DNA from: Pseudomonas sp. MF4836
GTDB lineage: Bacteria; Pseudomonadota; Gammaproteobacteria; Pseudomonadales; Pseudomonadaceae
Assembly: GCF_002018875.1 (NCBI RefSeq)
Contig: NZ_MVOL01000016.1
Coordinates: 87,703-151,702, forward strand
DNA length: 64,000 nucleotides
Direction: 5' to 3'
Below are positions 1-8,113 of the stretch, one piece after another. A program made the position numbers and the translations under genes. The notes below the pieces were generated by a model, which had not been told where the DNA came from, searched no databases, and saw only the letters and a program-made list of their open reading frames with translations. Position 1 is the first letter of the stretch. Each line of letters begins with the position of its first letter.

Positions 1-32
1 CCCGCTTACTCAAGAGCCACAGGCCCACCCCC

Positions 33-815
33 ATGCCCTCTCGCCAACCGGACGGCGTCGATGCGGACGGTTTTATTCCGGCCGCTCCCAGCCAGCCTTT
101 GCCTGCGCCTTTCCAGCCGTTGCTGGATGATCTGTGCCGCACCCTGACGGCCGAGGCCGGCGCCTTGCTCGATGGCATTTACCTGTATGGCAGCGTGGCC
201 CGGGGCAGCGCCAAACCTGGCGTTTCGGACCTGGACGTGACCCTGGTCCTGCGCCAGCCGCAGGATGCAGCAGCCCTCGCCACCCTTGAAGCCCTGCGCC
301 TGGCTCTGGCCGCGCGGCACCCGGAGGTGGTGAAGATCGACTTCGATATCGGCAACCGTCAGCAGGTGCTGGATCCGCAGCACCTGTACAGCTGGGGCTA
401 CTGGCTCAAGCACCACTGCCGCTGCCTATGGGGCACTGACCTGGCAGCACACTTCGCCCCGTTCAGGCCATCGCGCGCGATCGCCCTGGCGCTCAATGGG
501 GATTTCTACCCGGTGCTCAGCCGCTATGCCGATCAGATCGATCAGCCAGCGCAGCCGAGCGAGGTCAAACGCCTGCAACGCGAGGCCTCGCGCAAGCTGA
601 TCCGCGCGACCAATATCCTGCGCTCGGATCAGGCCCCTGGCTGGCCCCATACCCTGGAGGAGCACGTGGCGCAGTTCGTCCAGCGCTATCCGGCACAACA
701 GGCGCAGATCGAATTCTTCCTGCGTCATAGCCAGCAGCCCACGGCCTCGGCCGAGGAATTCACGGCACGGCTACGGGATTTTTGCGAGTGGTGTCGGCAG
801 GCATCCGGGCAGTGA
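33..815 (+). CDS. Nucleotidyltransferase-domain protein
   Basis: A 260-residue protein with a polymerase-beta-type nucleotidyltransferase core. YGSVARGSA begins near residue 52, followed by SDLDV with the paired acidic residues at about 66 and 68. A later KIDFD segment could supply the third metal ligand. The C-terminal half is helical and charged, as in aminoglycoside-nucleotidyltransferase-like and MNT proteins. The family moves an NMP group to a small molecule or protein; nothing here identifies the acceptor. The ATG at 33 is the first start available. No HEPN partner lies next to it within the window, so a toxin-antitoxin role is not supported. The function beyond the domain is unknown. 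Confidence 0.8.
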   Translation: MPSRQPDGVDADGFIPAAPSQPLPAPFQPLLDDLCRTLTAEAGALLDGIYLYGSVARGSAKPGVSDLDVTLVLRQPQDAAALATLEALRLALAARHPEVVKIDFDIGNRQQVLDPQHLYSWGYWLKHHCRCLWGTDLAAHFAPFRPSRAIALALNGDFYPVLSRYADQIDQPAQPSEVKRLQREASRKLIRATNILRSDQAPGWPHTLEEHVAQFVQRYPAQQAQIEFFLRHSQQPTASAEEFTARLRDFCEWCRQASGQ

Positions 816-878
816 TCCAGGGACGTTGAGGCGGATCTTGCACCAGCGAAGGAGGCCGCCATCTCGACGCGTGCCGGC

Positions 879-904
879 CACCTATTCATCCATTCGAATA
901 GGTG
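879..904. promoter_or_regulatory. Dyad upstream of the OYE remnant
   Basis: CACCTATTC at 879-887 is repeated as GAATAGGTG at 896-904, a perfect 9-bp inverted repeat with an 8-bp spacer. It lies about 45 bp before the Old Yellow Enzyme remnant. This is where a repressor operator would be expected, so it may be the surviving control site of the lost gene. The repressor is not in the window. Confidence 0.4.
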
Positions 905-939
905 AATGTGTCGCCTTTGCTCATCTCCTCCGAGACACC

Positions 940-1104
940 CTGACTGCTTCAAGCCTGTTCCAACCGCTATCCCTTGGCGGCCTGGCGCTTAAAAACCGGA
1001 GCGCCCTGCCGCCCCTGACTCGCTCGCGCAGCTCGCAATCGGGCAATATCCCCAACACGCTGATGGCCACCTATTACCGGCAACGGGCCAGTGCTGGGTT
1101 GCTG
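940..1104 (+). pseudogene. Remnant of Old Yellow Enzyme (NADH:flavin oxidoreductase) gene
   Basis: Codons 949-1104 read SLFQPLSLGG, then KNR, PLTRSRS, GNIPN, LMATYYRQRASAGL. This is the N-terminal FMN-binding start of the OYE/NemA/XenB family (about 350-370 residues), whose usual text is LFQPLxLG, NRxxxxPLTRSR, GxxPNxLMxxYYxQRASAGLI. After the residues equivalent to about position 55 the similarity ends abruptly and only unrelated sequence follows before trmK. The (beta/alpha)8 barrel and catalytic residues are missing. No enzyme can be made; this is a 5' gene remnant left by a deletion. The start is not defined. Confidence 0.75.
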
Positions 1105-1259
1105 GCGGACCTGGATTGTGGAGTGCTGAGGGCCTGCGTGCCCCTGGAACAACGCCATGACCCCGGTCGCCTGAATTTGAAATACCCGGCATTGCCCGCC
1201 ACAATCGCGCCCCGATCTGGCCAACGCTGCCGGACGCTCGTGCTGAAAAGGGGTTGCCG

Positions 1260-1955
1260 TTGAACCAACAGACATTGTCCAAGCGCCTTGAGCGCGTGGC
1301 GGCGCATGTGCCCGCCGGAGCGCGCCTGGCCGATATCGGCTCGGATCACGGCTACCTGCCGGTGGCCTTGATGCGCCGTGGCGCGATCTCGGCGGCGGTG
1401 GCCGGCGAGGTGGCATTGACCCCCTTCCATGCTGCCGAACGTACGGTACGCGAGAACGATCTGACATCGCTCATCACTGTGCGCCTGGCCAACGGCCTGG
1501 CGGCGATCGAGGCGCGGGACGGGATCACCGCCATCAGCATCTGTGGCATGGGCGGCGAGACCATCCGCGACATCCTCGACTGCGGCAAGGCCCACCTCAA
1601 CGGCCAGGAACGGCTGATCCTGCAACCCAACGGCGGCGAGCCGCCACTGCGCCAATGGCTGATGGACAATGGCTACTGCATCCTCGCTGAGGAGGTGCTG
1701 CAGGAAAACCGCTTCGACTACGAAATCATCGTCGCCGAGCGCGACAAGCCGGTGCGCTACAGCGCCCGGGAACTGTACTTCGGCCCGCTGCACATGCAGG
1801 CACGCAGCCCGGCGTTCTTGCTCAAGTGGCAGCGCAGGTTGCGCCAGAAGCACAAGACCCTGGCCGACTTTGCCCGGGCGCAGCAAGCGGTGCCCGAGGA
1901 AAAGATCCAGGACGTCGCCCGCCAGGCGCAGTGGATCACCGAACTGCTGGCGTGA
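1260..1955 (+). CDS. trmK: tRNA (adenine(22)-N1)-methyltransferase TrmK family
   Basis: A 231-residue SAM-dependent methyltransferase of the TrmK/YqfN family, which methylates N1 of A22 in tRNA. The N-terminal Rossmann part has DIGSDHGYLP (SAM-binding motif I) and a later GMGGETI. A basic helical C-terminal arm (KWQRRLRQKHKTL) fits tRNA contact. The start is taken as the TTG at 1260 because AAAAGGGG lies 6 bases upstream; a second TTG at 1254 is in frame but would sit on the ribosome site. The gene stands alone and directly follows the OYE remnant, so it is the intact survivor next to that deletion. Confidence 0.85.
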   Translation: MNQQTLSKRLERVAAHVPAGARLADIGSDHGYLPVALMRRGAISAAVAGEVALTPFHAAERTVRENDLTSLITVRLANGLAAIEARDGITAISICGMGGETIRDILDCGKAHLNGQERLILQPNGGEPPLRQWLMDNGYCILAEEVLQENRFDYEIIVAERDKPVRYSARELYFGPLHMQARSPAFLLKWQRRLRQKHKTLADFARAQQAVPEEKIQDVARQAQWITELLA

Positions 1956-2007
1956 AATCTTTGAGGGTTGCGCGCAAGCGCGTCAGCAAGGTGAAGCCCT
2001 GTTCCAT

Positions 2008-2178
2008 CTACACAGACTCGCTGTCGGCGGCCAGGTTTGCATCCTGATCGGCTTCAGCCGCCAGCTTCAGGCGGTCCGCCTTGCTGATGTATTTCGACTT
2101 GCTGGCAGGCGCCAATTTGGCACTGGCCTTTTTCGCGTGAGCTTTTAACAACTGCTGGATTTTTTTACGACGATTCAT
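2008..2178 (-). CDS. Small DUF2986-type basic protein
   Basis: A 56-residue reading frame starting MNRRKKIQQLLKAHAKK, followed by an Ala/Lys-rich middle with KSKYISKADRLKLAAEA. The lysine-rich N-terminus and KYISKADR core match the short DUF2986 proteins common in gammaproteobacteria. No catalytic or metal motif is visible. It stands between convergent trmK and the PhyH gene on the same strand. The ATG at 2178 is the only start that gives the conserved MNRRKKI opening. Function unknown; DNA or RNA contact is possible from the charge but not shown. Confidence 0.7.
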   Translation of the reverse strand: MNRRKKIQQLLKAHAKKASAKLAPASKSKYISKADRLKLAAEADQDANLAADSESV

Positions 2179-2234
2179 AGGCTTCTACTCGGTCTTACAA
2201 TTTTTGAATGAAATGGCCGCCCCGGCCTGGTCGC

Positions 2235-2945
2235 TCAAGCCGTGGGCACTGGCACCCAGTCAGCCGCTGGCGCCTGCCAGGGAAAATCCCCAGGCTCAAA
2301 GCGCTCACTCGTGTCCATCTGGATACTGCGCAGGCTCGCGGTCTGCTGATGTGAAGCGTAAAGCGACTGCGAAAAATAGCTGATCAACAGCGTACGGCGA
2401 CGGGCGCCGCTGATGTTCAGGCTGCCCGCATGCACCAGGTCGACGTCGAACAGCAGGACATCACCCGCGGAACCTGCAAGCTGCACCGAGCGGGACTCGT
2501 CATTGAAATCAAAAGGCGGCGCTCCCGGCTCAGGCCGATGGCTGCCGGGGACAATCCGCGTTGCACCGTTGGCGGGCCCATAGTCGTCGAAATACACCAG
2601 GGCATTGGCAATGTCCCCTGGTCGTTGCGCCGACAGGTCGCGGTGCAGCAGCTGATGCCCGCCCCCTTTCAACGGCTCTCGCCCCTCCACCTGGGACAGG
2701 AAAAACCGCTCTCCAATCAACTCCCCCGCCACCGCCAGCATCGACGGCAGACGACACAGCGCCTGCACGCAGGCATCGGTGTCCAGCTGCGAATGGCGCC
2801 AGTCCCTGCCCCTGGGCACCGGCCATTGTTCCGAGGGCTTTACGCCCGCGTCGAACACGGCACGCAGCTGATCCAGCCACTGCGCCGGGATCGCTCGGCG
2901 AAGCAGCACATAACCTTCTCGGTGCAATTGCTCGCGGTCAGTCAT
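2235..2945 (-). CDS. Phytanoyl-CoA dioxygenase (PhyH) family protein
   Basis: A 236-residue Fe(II)/2-oxoglutarate oxygenase. The metal triad is visible: H101 and D103 in LLHRDLS, and H172 in DLVHAGS, with R182-R184 placed to bind 2-oxoglutarate. PhyH proteins hydroxylate small molecules including CoA esters, ectoine and natural products; the substrate here is not indicated. The frame is open upstream to 3176, but the ATG at 2945 (MTDREQLHREGY) is preferred because the family begins just before the GYVLLRRAI strand and GGGAG lies upstream. It is monocistronic. Confidence 0.8.
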   Translation of the reverse strand: MTDREQLHREGYVLLRRAIPAQWLDQLRAVFDAGVKPSEQWPVPRGRDWRHSQLDTDACVQALCRLPSMLAVAGELIGERFFLSQVEGREPLKGGGHQLLHRDLSAQRPGDIANALVYFDDYGPANGATRIVPGSHRPEPGAPPFDFNDESRSVQLAGSAGDVLLFDVDLVHAGSLNISGARRRTLLISYFSQSLYASHQQTASLRSIQMDTSERFEPGDFPWQAPAADWVPVPTA

Positions 2946-3201
2946 CGCGTGCTCGACTCCCTTGCCGTAACCCGTCCTGCACAACGGCCCGGAGCACGGC
3001 AGGCGCGGCGGGCAATAGGCGCAGGATGATAAAGCAAAGGTTTTACCCGTGCACAGAAGCACCGCGATTGAAGGGGGTAATAACAACCGCCGGGGCGGCA
3101 CGCAGAAAAGAGCCGCCCCGCTCACGGCCCTGGCTACTGGCAGTCGCTGATAAATGTTTGAATAGCGCCCCGACATTCAATGATCGACCAGAGGCCCGGC
3201 T

Positions 3202-3657
3202 ATGGAGTGGCATGTATTTTCAGAAGCCCATGAACCCTTGACCGATGAGTTGGTTGACGGCATCGAAAAAGTCCTGCGCTTCACCCTGCCCCGCGACTAC
3301 GTTGAATGCGTCAAGCGCTTTCACGGCGGGCAACCCAAGGACCGAACCCTGTCGATCAACGTCAACGGCGAGCCCTGGGGCATCGGCTTCGGCATGCTGC
3401 TGACCCTGGATCCGCTACAGAGCTCGGAAAACATCATCAACGCGCTGGTGGCATTGCGAACCCATCATCAGCTTCCCGAGCACTACCTGCCGATCGTGGT
3501 GGGCGGTGGCGGTGACTACCTGTGCCTTGATTATTCCGAGAACTCGCTGCTCCCCAAGGTGGTGTTCTATTTTCATGAACTGGGCCTGCCGGACGGCCTG
3601 TTTGAGGTGGCAGATTCATTCAGCAGCTTGCTGGGCATGCTGCAAGAGGAGCGCTGA
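3202..3657 (+). CDS. SMI1/KNR4 (SUKH) domain protein, immunity-like
   Basis: A 151-residue single-domain SUKH protein. Visible hallmarks are the opening helix with LPRDYVECVKRFHGG (residues about 29-43), the WGIGF strand, the LPIVVGGGGDYLCLDY strand-turn-strand and a C-terminal VADSFSSLLGML helix. SUKH proteins often protect against secreted nuclease or deaminase toxins of contact-dependent or polymorphic toxin systems. No toxin gene is adjacent in the window, so this would be an orphan immunity gene, or a SUKH protein with another job. Confidence 0.75.
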   Translation: MEWHVFSEAHEPLTDELVDGIEKVLRFTLPRDYVECVKRFHGGQPKDRTLSINVNGEPWGIGFGMLLTLDPLQSSENIINALVALRTHHQLPEHYLPIVVGGGGDYLCLDYSENSLLPKVVFYFHELGLPDGLFEVADSFSSLLGMLQEER

Positions 3658-3755
3658 AACTGCGGGTCACGCTGACGAAGAACTTGCCGCTTGAGGCAAG
3701 CTTGCTAGAGTCAAAAGCTCTGCCCCCAAGCCTTTGGCGTTTTCAAGGATCGATC

Positions 3756-4121
3756 ATGCCCCCCACTCTTCAGTTATTTGCGCCTGATGTATTCCCCTCT
3801 GCCCCTGCCGAGGTTCGCGCCTACACCGTCGCCGCCTTTCGAATTGCCCAGCGAAGCGATCAGCTCTCACTGATTGCCATGTCAAAACCCCTCTTGGAGT
3901 TTTTGCTGAAAAAGCGTGCGCTAGGCTACTGGATCCAGAAAGGCTGGCTGATCGAGGTGGATCAAGGCTATCGCCTCACTGACCAGGGGCTTGTCATTTG
4001 CCAATCGGCTTTGGCAGACCAACTCGCCACCCACAACACGACTGCGGACCGGGTGGCCTACTGGGAGAACGAGTTCCGCCGCAACAGCCAACTCCCGCGC
4101 GCGGAAACCTTTCGGATCTGA
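3756..4121 (+). CDS. Conserved hypothetical protein, winged-helix-like
   Basis: A 121-residue protein of unknown function. The middle (SLIAMSKPLLEFLLKKRALG, then WIQKGWLIEV and GYRLTDQGLVICQ) has the helix-turn-helix plus beta-wing rhythm of winged-helix domains, but no named family is recognised. The ATG at 3756 is chosen because AAGGA stands 6-7 bases upstream; the frame is open from 3684 without a better start. It follows the SUKH gene by 98 bases on the same strand and may be cotranscribed. It could be a small regulator or another immunity-like protein. Confidence 0.55.
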   Translation: MPPTLQLFAPDVFPSAPAEVRAYTVAAFRIAQRSDQLSLIAMSKPLLEFLLKKRALGYWIQKGWLIEVDQGYRLTDQGLVICQSALADQLATHNTTADRVAYWENEFRRNSQLPRAETFRI

Positions 4122-4136
4122 GGTGGTTGTTCCCTC

Positions 4137-4169
4137 GAGCGGACGGACCGGTCCGGTGCGCTTCCGCTC
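4137..4169. terminator. Hairpin between convergent genes
   Basis: GAGCGGA at 4137-4143 pairs with TCCGCTC at 4163-4169, and the perfect palindrome CGGACCGGTCCG (4144-4155) lies inside. It falls between the converging 3756-4121 and 4185-4811 genes, where a bidirectional terminator is expected. There is no long T-run, so this is a candidate only. Confidence 0.4.
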
Positions 4170-4184
4170 ATGGCCAAACCCGCC

Positions 4185-4811
4185 TTATTGCTGCTGAAAA
4201 GCCACTTTCACCCCAAGCCCGACAAACAGCGTGCCGATGATTTTGCCTTCCCAGCGACGCAGCCTTGAAAGACCCTTGAGGCACTGGCTCAAGGGGCGAA
4301 TGGCGATTGAAAGCAGGCTGGTATAAACCGCACTGAGCCCCGAAAAGATCAAGCCCAGCACCGCGAATTGACTCAGGGACGAGCCCGATTCCGGATGAAT
4401 AAACTGCGGCAGGAATGCGAGGAAGAAAATCGCGGTTTTCGGGTTCAGGACCTCCGCGCCCACCGCCTGGAAAAAGGCCTGGCGCGAGGTCACATCCGCC
4501 AATGGCATGCGCGCAGTGGTGCTCGATCGAGCAAAAAAAGCACGCGCCCCCAGGTAGATCAGGTAACAGGCCCCCGCCGTTTTCACCACGTTGAACGCGA
4601 GCGCAGACGTCATCAGAATCGCCGACAGCCCCAGCGCAGCGCTCAGCGTATGGATCAGATCCCCCGTCGCGACGCCCAGCCCGGTGGCAATACCAACCTT
4701 GCGTCCGCCCTGCAAGGTGCGTGTGATCACCAACAGCACGGCGGGGCCGGGGATCAGGAAAAGACCGATAACGACGGCTACGTACGTCACGATAGAGGCC
4801 AGGTCAAACAT
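4185..4811 (-). CDS. LysE/RhtB family amino-acid exporter
   Basis: A 208-residue inner-membrane protein with about six hydrophobic helices. The family signature is present: the first helix ends LFLIPGPAVLLV, followed by GGRKVGIATGLGVATGD, YLIYLGARAFF, and LNPKTAIFFLAFLPQFI around residues 118-137. RhtB/LysE proteins export amino acids or their analogues by proton antiport. The ATG at 4811 is used (AGGTGA lies 6 bases upstream); an overlapping GTG at 4814 is less well spaced. No LysR-type regulator is adjacent, so the substrate is open. Confidence 0.85.
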   Translation of the reverse strand: MFDLASIVTYVAVVIGLFLIPGPAVLLVITRTLQGGRKVGIATGLGVATGDLIHTLSAALGLSAILMTSALAFNVVKTAGACYLIYLGARAFFARSSTTARMPLADVTSRQAFFQAVGAEVLNPKTAIFFLAFLPQFIHPESGSSLSQFAVLGLIFSGLSAVYTSLLSIAIRPLSQCLKGLSRLRRWEGKIIGTLFVGLGVKVAFQQQ

Positions 4812-5010
4812 CACGAGTCACCTAAAGGCAGGGCGGGACCACAGTTATCCTGAAGTGCAGTTCGAAAGCAAACGCTGTGTCCAGGTCAGAGGTGGGTCGG
4901 ATGCGGTCATTGGTCAAAGGCCGTTAGCGGACAAAAGCGGTCATGCAGGTTTAAGACTGTTGCGCGCCATCGTTCCAAAACGGAAGTTGCGGGGCGTGAT
5001 TTTCCACCCG

Positions 5011-5424
5011 TCAAAAGGCAACCTCGCACCGTGCTTCAGCGGCTTGTACTCGTAGGGTCAGACCAGACTCGAAGCGCAGCACAAGATGATGATCTGGATG
5101 AATGGTATCGGTGAGGTAGCAGGTTTTTGTCTCGGCATCGGACTCCACCACGCCAATCGACTGTATAACTCGACTGTCGTCGCCCACCTGGTTTTCATCT
5201 GCTCCACTCGCTGAAAAGTAGTCAACCTCATGGAAGCTGATGGTGATTTTCCGCGCTTCTTCCGTCGGCACCCAGGCTTCAGCTCGTCGAGTAAAGCCAA
5301 GTACAGCCAAACGATTCACGATGTCGTAATGGATGGCAGTGGCTTGGTAGAAGTTATGTAAATCGTACGCACGGCCGTGAATCTCGACCTCGATATGCCC
5401 GAACACGAAACCATGGAATTGCAT
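5011..5424 (-). CDS. Hypothetical protein
   Basis: A 137-residue protein with no signal peptide and no recognised family. It is rich in acidic residues and His, with beta-strand-like segments (ITISFHEVDYFSA, HHLVLRFESGLTLRVQ), suggesting a compact alpha/beta or all-beta cytoplasmic fold. Base composition is somewhat lower in GC than the neighbours. There is no clear ribosome site before the ATG at 5424. It lies alone between the LysE exporter and the MarR gene. Immunity proteins often look like this, but there is no direct support. Confidence 0.5.
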   Translation of the reverse strand: MQFHGFVFGHIEVEIHGRAYDLHNFYQATAIHYDIVNRLAVLGFTRRAEAWVPTEEARKITISFHEVDYFSASGADENQVGDDSRVIQSIGVVESDAETKTCYLTDTIHPDHHLVLRFESGLTLRVQAAEARCEVAF

Positions 5425-5539
5425 GGGTTAACCCTGATGATCTGCCGGTAGGCATGCATCGTACGGTATCGCCGCAATGGTCGCCTCTGGCGGACAACAG
5501 CCGCTGCCGCCCGCCTGCTACCCCTCTGCGCTAAAACCC

Positions 5540-6019
5540 CTACTCCACCCCATCTCCTTTAATCCCCTGCGCGAACTTGCTCATCAGCCGCACCAGATTC
5601 TCCACGTCCTGCTCCTCCCAGGTGGAGAAGATCGCCAGGCCGATCCGCTCCCGTGCCTCATCGACGCGATCGGTCATGGCTTTGCCTTTGGCGGTGATAA
5701 CGGACTCGCGCACGCGGCGGTCGGCGGCGCTGGCCTGGCGGTCGATCAGGCCCAGGCTTTCGAGCTTGGCGACCTGGCGGCTGACGGTGGTGTAGTCGCG
5801 GCCCACGCGGTCGGCCAGTTCGACCACGCCAATCGGCCCGAGACGCTCCACCAGCACCAGCAGCGGGAACAGCGCTCGGTCCAGGGAGATTCCGGCTTCG
5901 CGGACCATGGCCTCGTCGCGCTGGGGGCGGTTCATGACGCCGACGATTTCCACCAGCGCACCGTGAAGCTCGCGGAGCTGAGCACTAATATGTGTATTTT
6001 GCACTTTATTTGTTGACAC
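5540..6019 (-). CDS. MarR family transcriptional regulator
   Basis: A 159-residue winged-helix repressor. The recognition region VVELADRVGRDYTTVSRQVAKLESLGLI is followed by the wing ASAADRRVRESVITAKGKAM, both diagnostic of MarR. The GTG at 6019 is preferred because GCGAGGG stands 7 bases upstream. A TTG at 6037 and a GTG at 6004 are in frame but lack a ribosome site. The gene is divergent from the FAD monooxygenase at 6070, and two copies of a shared dyad lie in and beside the 50-bp gap. It therefore probably represses both genes until an aromatic ligand binds. Confidence 0.85.
   Translation of the reverse strand: MSTNKVQNTHISAQLRELHGALVEIVGVMNRPQRDEAMVREAGISLDRALFPLLVLVERLGPIGVVELADRVGRDYTTVSRQVAKLESLGLIDRQASAADRRVRESVITAKGKAMTDRVDEARERIGLAIFSTWEEQDVENLVRLMSKFAQGIKGDGVE
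5988..6004. promoter_or_regulatory. Putative MarR operator, copy 1
   Basis: ATATGTGTATTTTGCAC differs at two positions from the copy at 6038-6054 and lies exactly 50 bp (about five helical turns) from it. It overlaps the 5' end of the marR coding region under the chosen start. The half-sites GTGTA and TGCAC form an imperfect dyad. Confidence 0.5.
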
Positions 6020-6037
6020 GCTTTTGCCCTCGCTCAA

Positions 6038-6054
6038 ATATGTGCATCTTGCAC
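6038..6054. promoter_or_regulatory. Putative MarR operator, copy 2
   Basis: ATATGTGCATCTTGCAC contains the perfect inverted repeat GTGCA-TCT-TGCAC. It lies 16 bases before the monooxygenase ATG and just upstream of the marR start, where binding would block both promoters. With copy 1 it forms a direct pair in the divergent control region. Confidence 0.55.
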
Positions 6055-6069
6055 GCTTTGGAGCGGATT

Positions 6070-7605
6070 ATGAAACAACCACTCGCTGTTCAGGTGTTGA
6101 TTTGCGGCGCGGGCGCTGCCGGTTTGACGTTGGCGATTGATCTGGCGCGAAGGGGCATTTCCCTGCGCCTGATCGAAAAAGCCCCGCAGCCGTTTCATGG
6201 GTCACGCGGCAAGGGGTTGCAGCCCAGGACCCTGGAGGTCTTCGAGGATATCGGCATCCTCGAGCGGATTTGCGCCATCGCGGACGCTTATCCGCCTGAG
6301 CGCCGCTATCACGACGATGGCCGCCATACCGATGCCGAGGTCATCCAGCACCAGGCCCCTACCCCTGCCGAACCCTATCAACAGCCGCTGATGTTGCCGC
6401 AATTCCTGACCGAACAGCTGCTGCGCGAGCGCCTGCTTGAACTGGGGCAACAGCCGCAGTGGGGCTGCGAGTTACTGGGTTTCGAGCAGGATGCCGACGG
6501 GGTCAGCGTGCGCCTGGCCGGCAAAAACGGTGAGGAGACCTTGCGCGTAGGTTGGCTGGTGGGCGCCGATGGCGGGCGCAGTCTGGTGCGCCATGAGCTG
6601 GGCATCGGCTTTCCCGGCAAGACCCTTGGCGTGCGCGCCGTGGTGGCCGATGTGCAGGTGTCGGGGCTGTCTCGCGACTACTGGCACCGTTTCGGCGATG
6701 GCGATATGACGCGGCAGATCTCGCTCTGCCCGCTGGCCGGGACCGATCAGTTGCAAATCCAGGGCCCGATCCCCCTGGAAGGCGAGATCGACCTCAGCGC
6801 CGACGGCCTGACGGCACTGGTGGCGCAGCGCACCGGGCGCGACGATATTCACGTGCACGCGGTGTCCTGGGCCTCGGCCTACACCATGCATGCGCGGCTG
6901 GCCGATCAGTACCGTGTGGGCCGGGTGTTTCTGGTGGGAGATGCGGCGCATATTCATCCGCCCACCGGTGGCCAGGGCCTGAATACCAGCGTGCAGGACG
7001 CCTACAACCTGGGCTGGAAACTGGCCGCGGTGATCCATGGCGCGCCGCAGTCGCTGCTGGATACTTATGAGGAAGAACGGCGCCCCATCGCCGCCTCGAT
7101 GCTCGGCCTGGCGACCCACCTGCTGGAGGCCCAGAAGCGTGGCGATATACGGCGCGGCCGCGACGTGCAGCAGCTGGATATCGGTTACCCGCAGTCCACC
7201 CTCGCGCTGCAGCAGCCCAGTCGCACCCTGGGCGTGGCAGCCGGCGACCGCGCCCCCGATGCACCGATACGCAGCGCCTCCGGGCACCGCTCGCGGCTGT
7301 TTAACCTGTTCCAGGGCCCGCACTGGACCTTGCTTGGCCATGGCCTGGAGCGCAGCGCCGTGCGACCTCGGCCCGGGTTGCGTATCCACAGCGTCGGTCC
7401 GCGCGGCGACGTGCTGGACGATCAGGGGCACTGGCAACAGGCCTACGCCCCGGCCCTCGGCGATTGGCTACTGATACGTCCGGACGGCTACATCGGTGCA
7501 ATCATCAACCACAACGCGGTCGAGGCCCTGGAAAACTACCTGCAGCAGGTCGGCCTCGGAGCGGCCACGGCCGGCAATGGCGAGGAGACCCAGGCCACAG
7601 GCTGA
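6070..7605 (+). CDS. FAD-dependent aromatic monooxygenase
   Basis: A 511-residue class A flavoprotein hydroxylase. The N-terminus has the dinucleotide-binding ICGAGAAGLTLAIDLARRG motif and RLIEKA. A GADGGRSLVRHELGI segment gives the DG motif. GDAAHIHPPTGGQGLN gives the GD FAD-ribityl motif, followed by DAYNLGWKLA. A thioredoxin-like C-terminal domain fits the phenol hydroxylase, MhpA and PgaE relatives that hydroxylate phenolic rings using NAD(P)H. The ATG at 6070 has GGAG 6 bases upstream. The divergent MarR gene points to induction by its aromatic substrate, which the sequence does not name. Confidence 0.85.
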   Translation: MKQPLAVQVLICGAGAAGLTLAIDLARRGISLRLIEKAPQPFHGSRGKGLQPRTLEVFEDIGILERICAIADAYPPERRYHDDGRHTDAEVIQHQAPTPAEPYQQPLMLPQFLTEQLLRERLLELGQQPQWGCELLGFEQDADGVSVRLAGKNGEETLRVGWLVGADGGRSLVRHELGIGFPGKTLGVRAVVADVQVSGLSRDYWHRFGDGDMTRQISLCPLAGTDQLQIQGPIPLEGEIDLSADGLTALVAQRTGRDDIHVHAVSWASAYTMHARLADQYRVGRVFLVGDAAHIHPPTGGQGLNTSVQDAYNLGWKLAAVIHGAPQSLLDTYEEERRPIAASMLGLATHLLEAQKRGDIRRGRDVQQLDIGYPQSTLALQQPSRTLGVAAGDRAPDAPIRSASGHRSRLFNLFQGPHWTLLGHGLERSAVRPRPGLRIHSVGPRGDVLDDQGHWQQAYAPALGDWLLIRPDGYIGAIINHNAVEALENYLQQVGLGAATAGNGEETQATG

Positions 7606-7701
7606 GGACCGCGCAAGGCGATCCTGTGCTGCTCAAGGTCGAGCAGGCAGGAACGCAGGCCGCTGAATCGCTCCTGGCGCCTGATTTATTACATATGTAT
7701 A

Positions 7702-7715
7702 TTCGTATATACGAA
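7702..7715. promoter_or_regulatory. Putative ArsR operator
   Basis: TTCGTATATACGAA is a perfect 14-bp palindrome 26 bases before the arsR ATG, inside an AT-rich promoter (a further ATATGTATA lies just upstream). ArsR-family operators typically occupy this position and autoregulate the operon through release by trivalent arsenic. Confidence 0.6.
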
Positions 7716-7740
7716 AAAACGCATATTAGGTGACACACCC

Positions 7741-8091
7741 ATGAACCTGCTGCCTCCCGCTGTCTTCAAGTGCCTCGGCGATGAAACCCGCTGCCGGATC
7801 ATGCTGATGCTCTGCGCCCAGGGTGAGCTTTGTGTCTGTGAACTCATCTGGGCACTGGATGACAGCCAGCCGAAAGTCTCCCGCCATCTCGCGCAACTGC
7901 GTACATGTGGGCTGCTGGAAGACCGCCGTCAGGGCCAGTGGATTTACTACCGTCTGCACCCGCAGTTGCCGCAGTGGGTCAACGACGTGCTCAGCCTCAC
8001 CCTCGAGGCCCATCGAGCCTGGGCCGACGGCGACAGCGAGCGCCTGGCGTCCATGCCCGGCCGCCCTGTGCGCGCAGCAACCTGCTGCTGA
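7741..8091 (+). CDS. arsR: Arsenic-responsive repressor ArsR
   Basis: A 116-residue winged-helix SmtB/ArsR repressor. The metalloid site ELCVCEL is visible at about residues 30-36, directly before the recognition helix DSQPKVSRHLAQLRTCGLL; arsenite binding by these Cys residues is known to release DNA. A further CC pair ends the protein. AGGTGAC upstream fits the ATG at 7741. It is the first gene of an arsR-arsB-arsC-arsH operon, and the palindrome at 7702-7715 is its likely operator. Confidence 0.92.
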   Translation: MNLLPPAVFKCLGDETRCRIMLMLCAQGELCVCELIWALDDSQPKVSRHLAQLRTCGLLEDRRQGQWIYYRLHPQLPQWVNDVLSLTLEAHRAWADGDSERLASMPGRPVRAATCC

Positions 8092-8113
8092 CCCTTCGAT
8101 CCGGGACTGTCCG

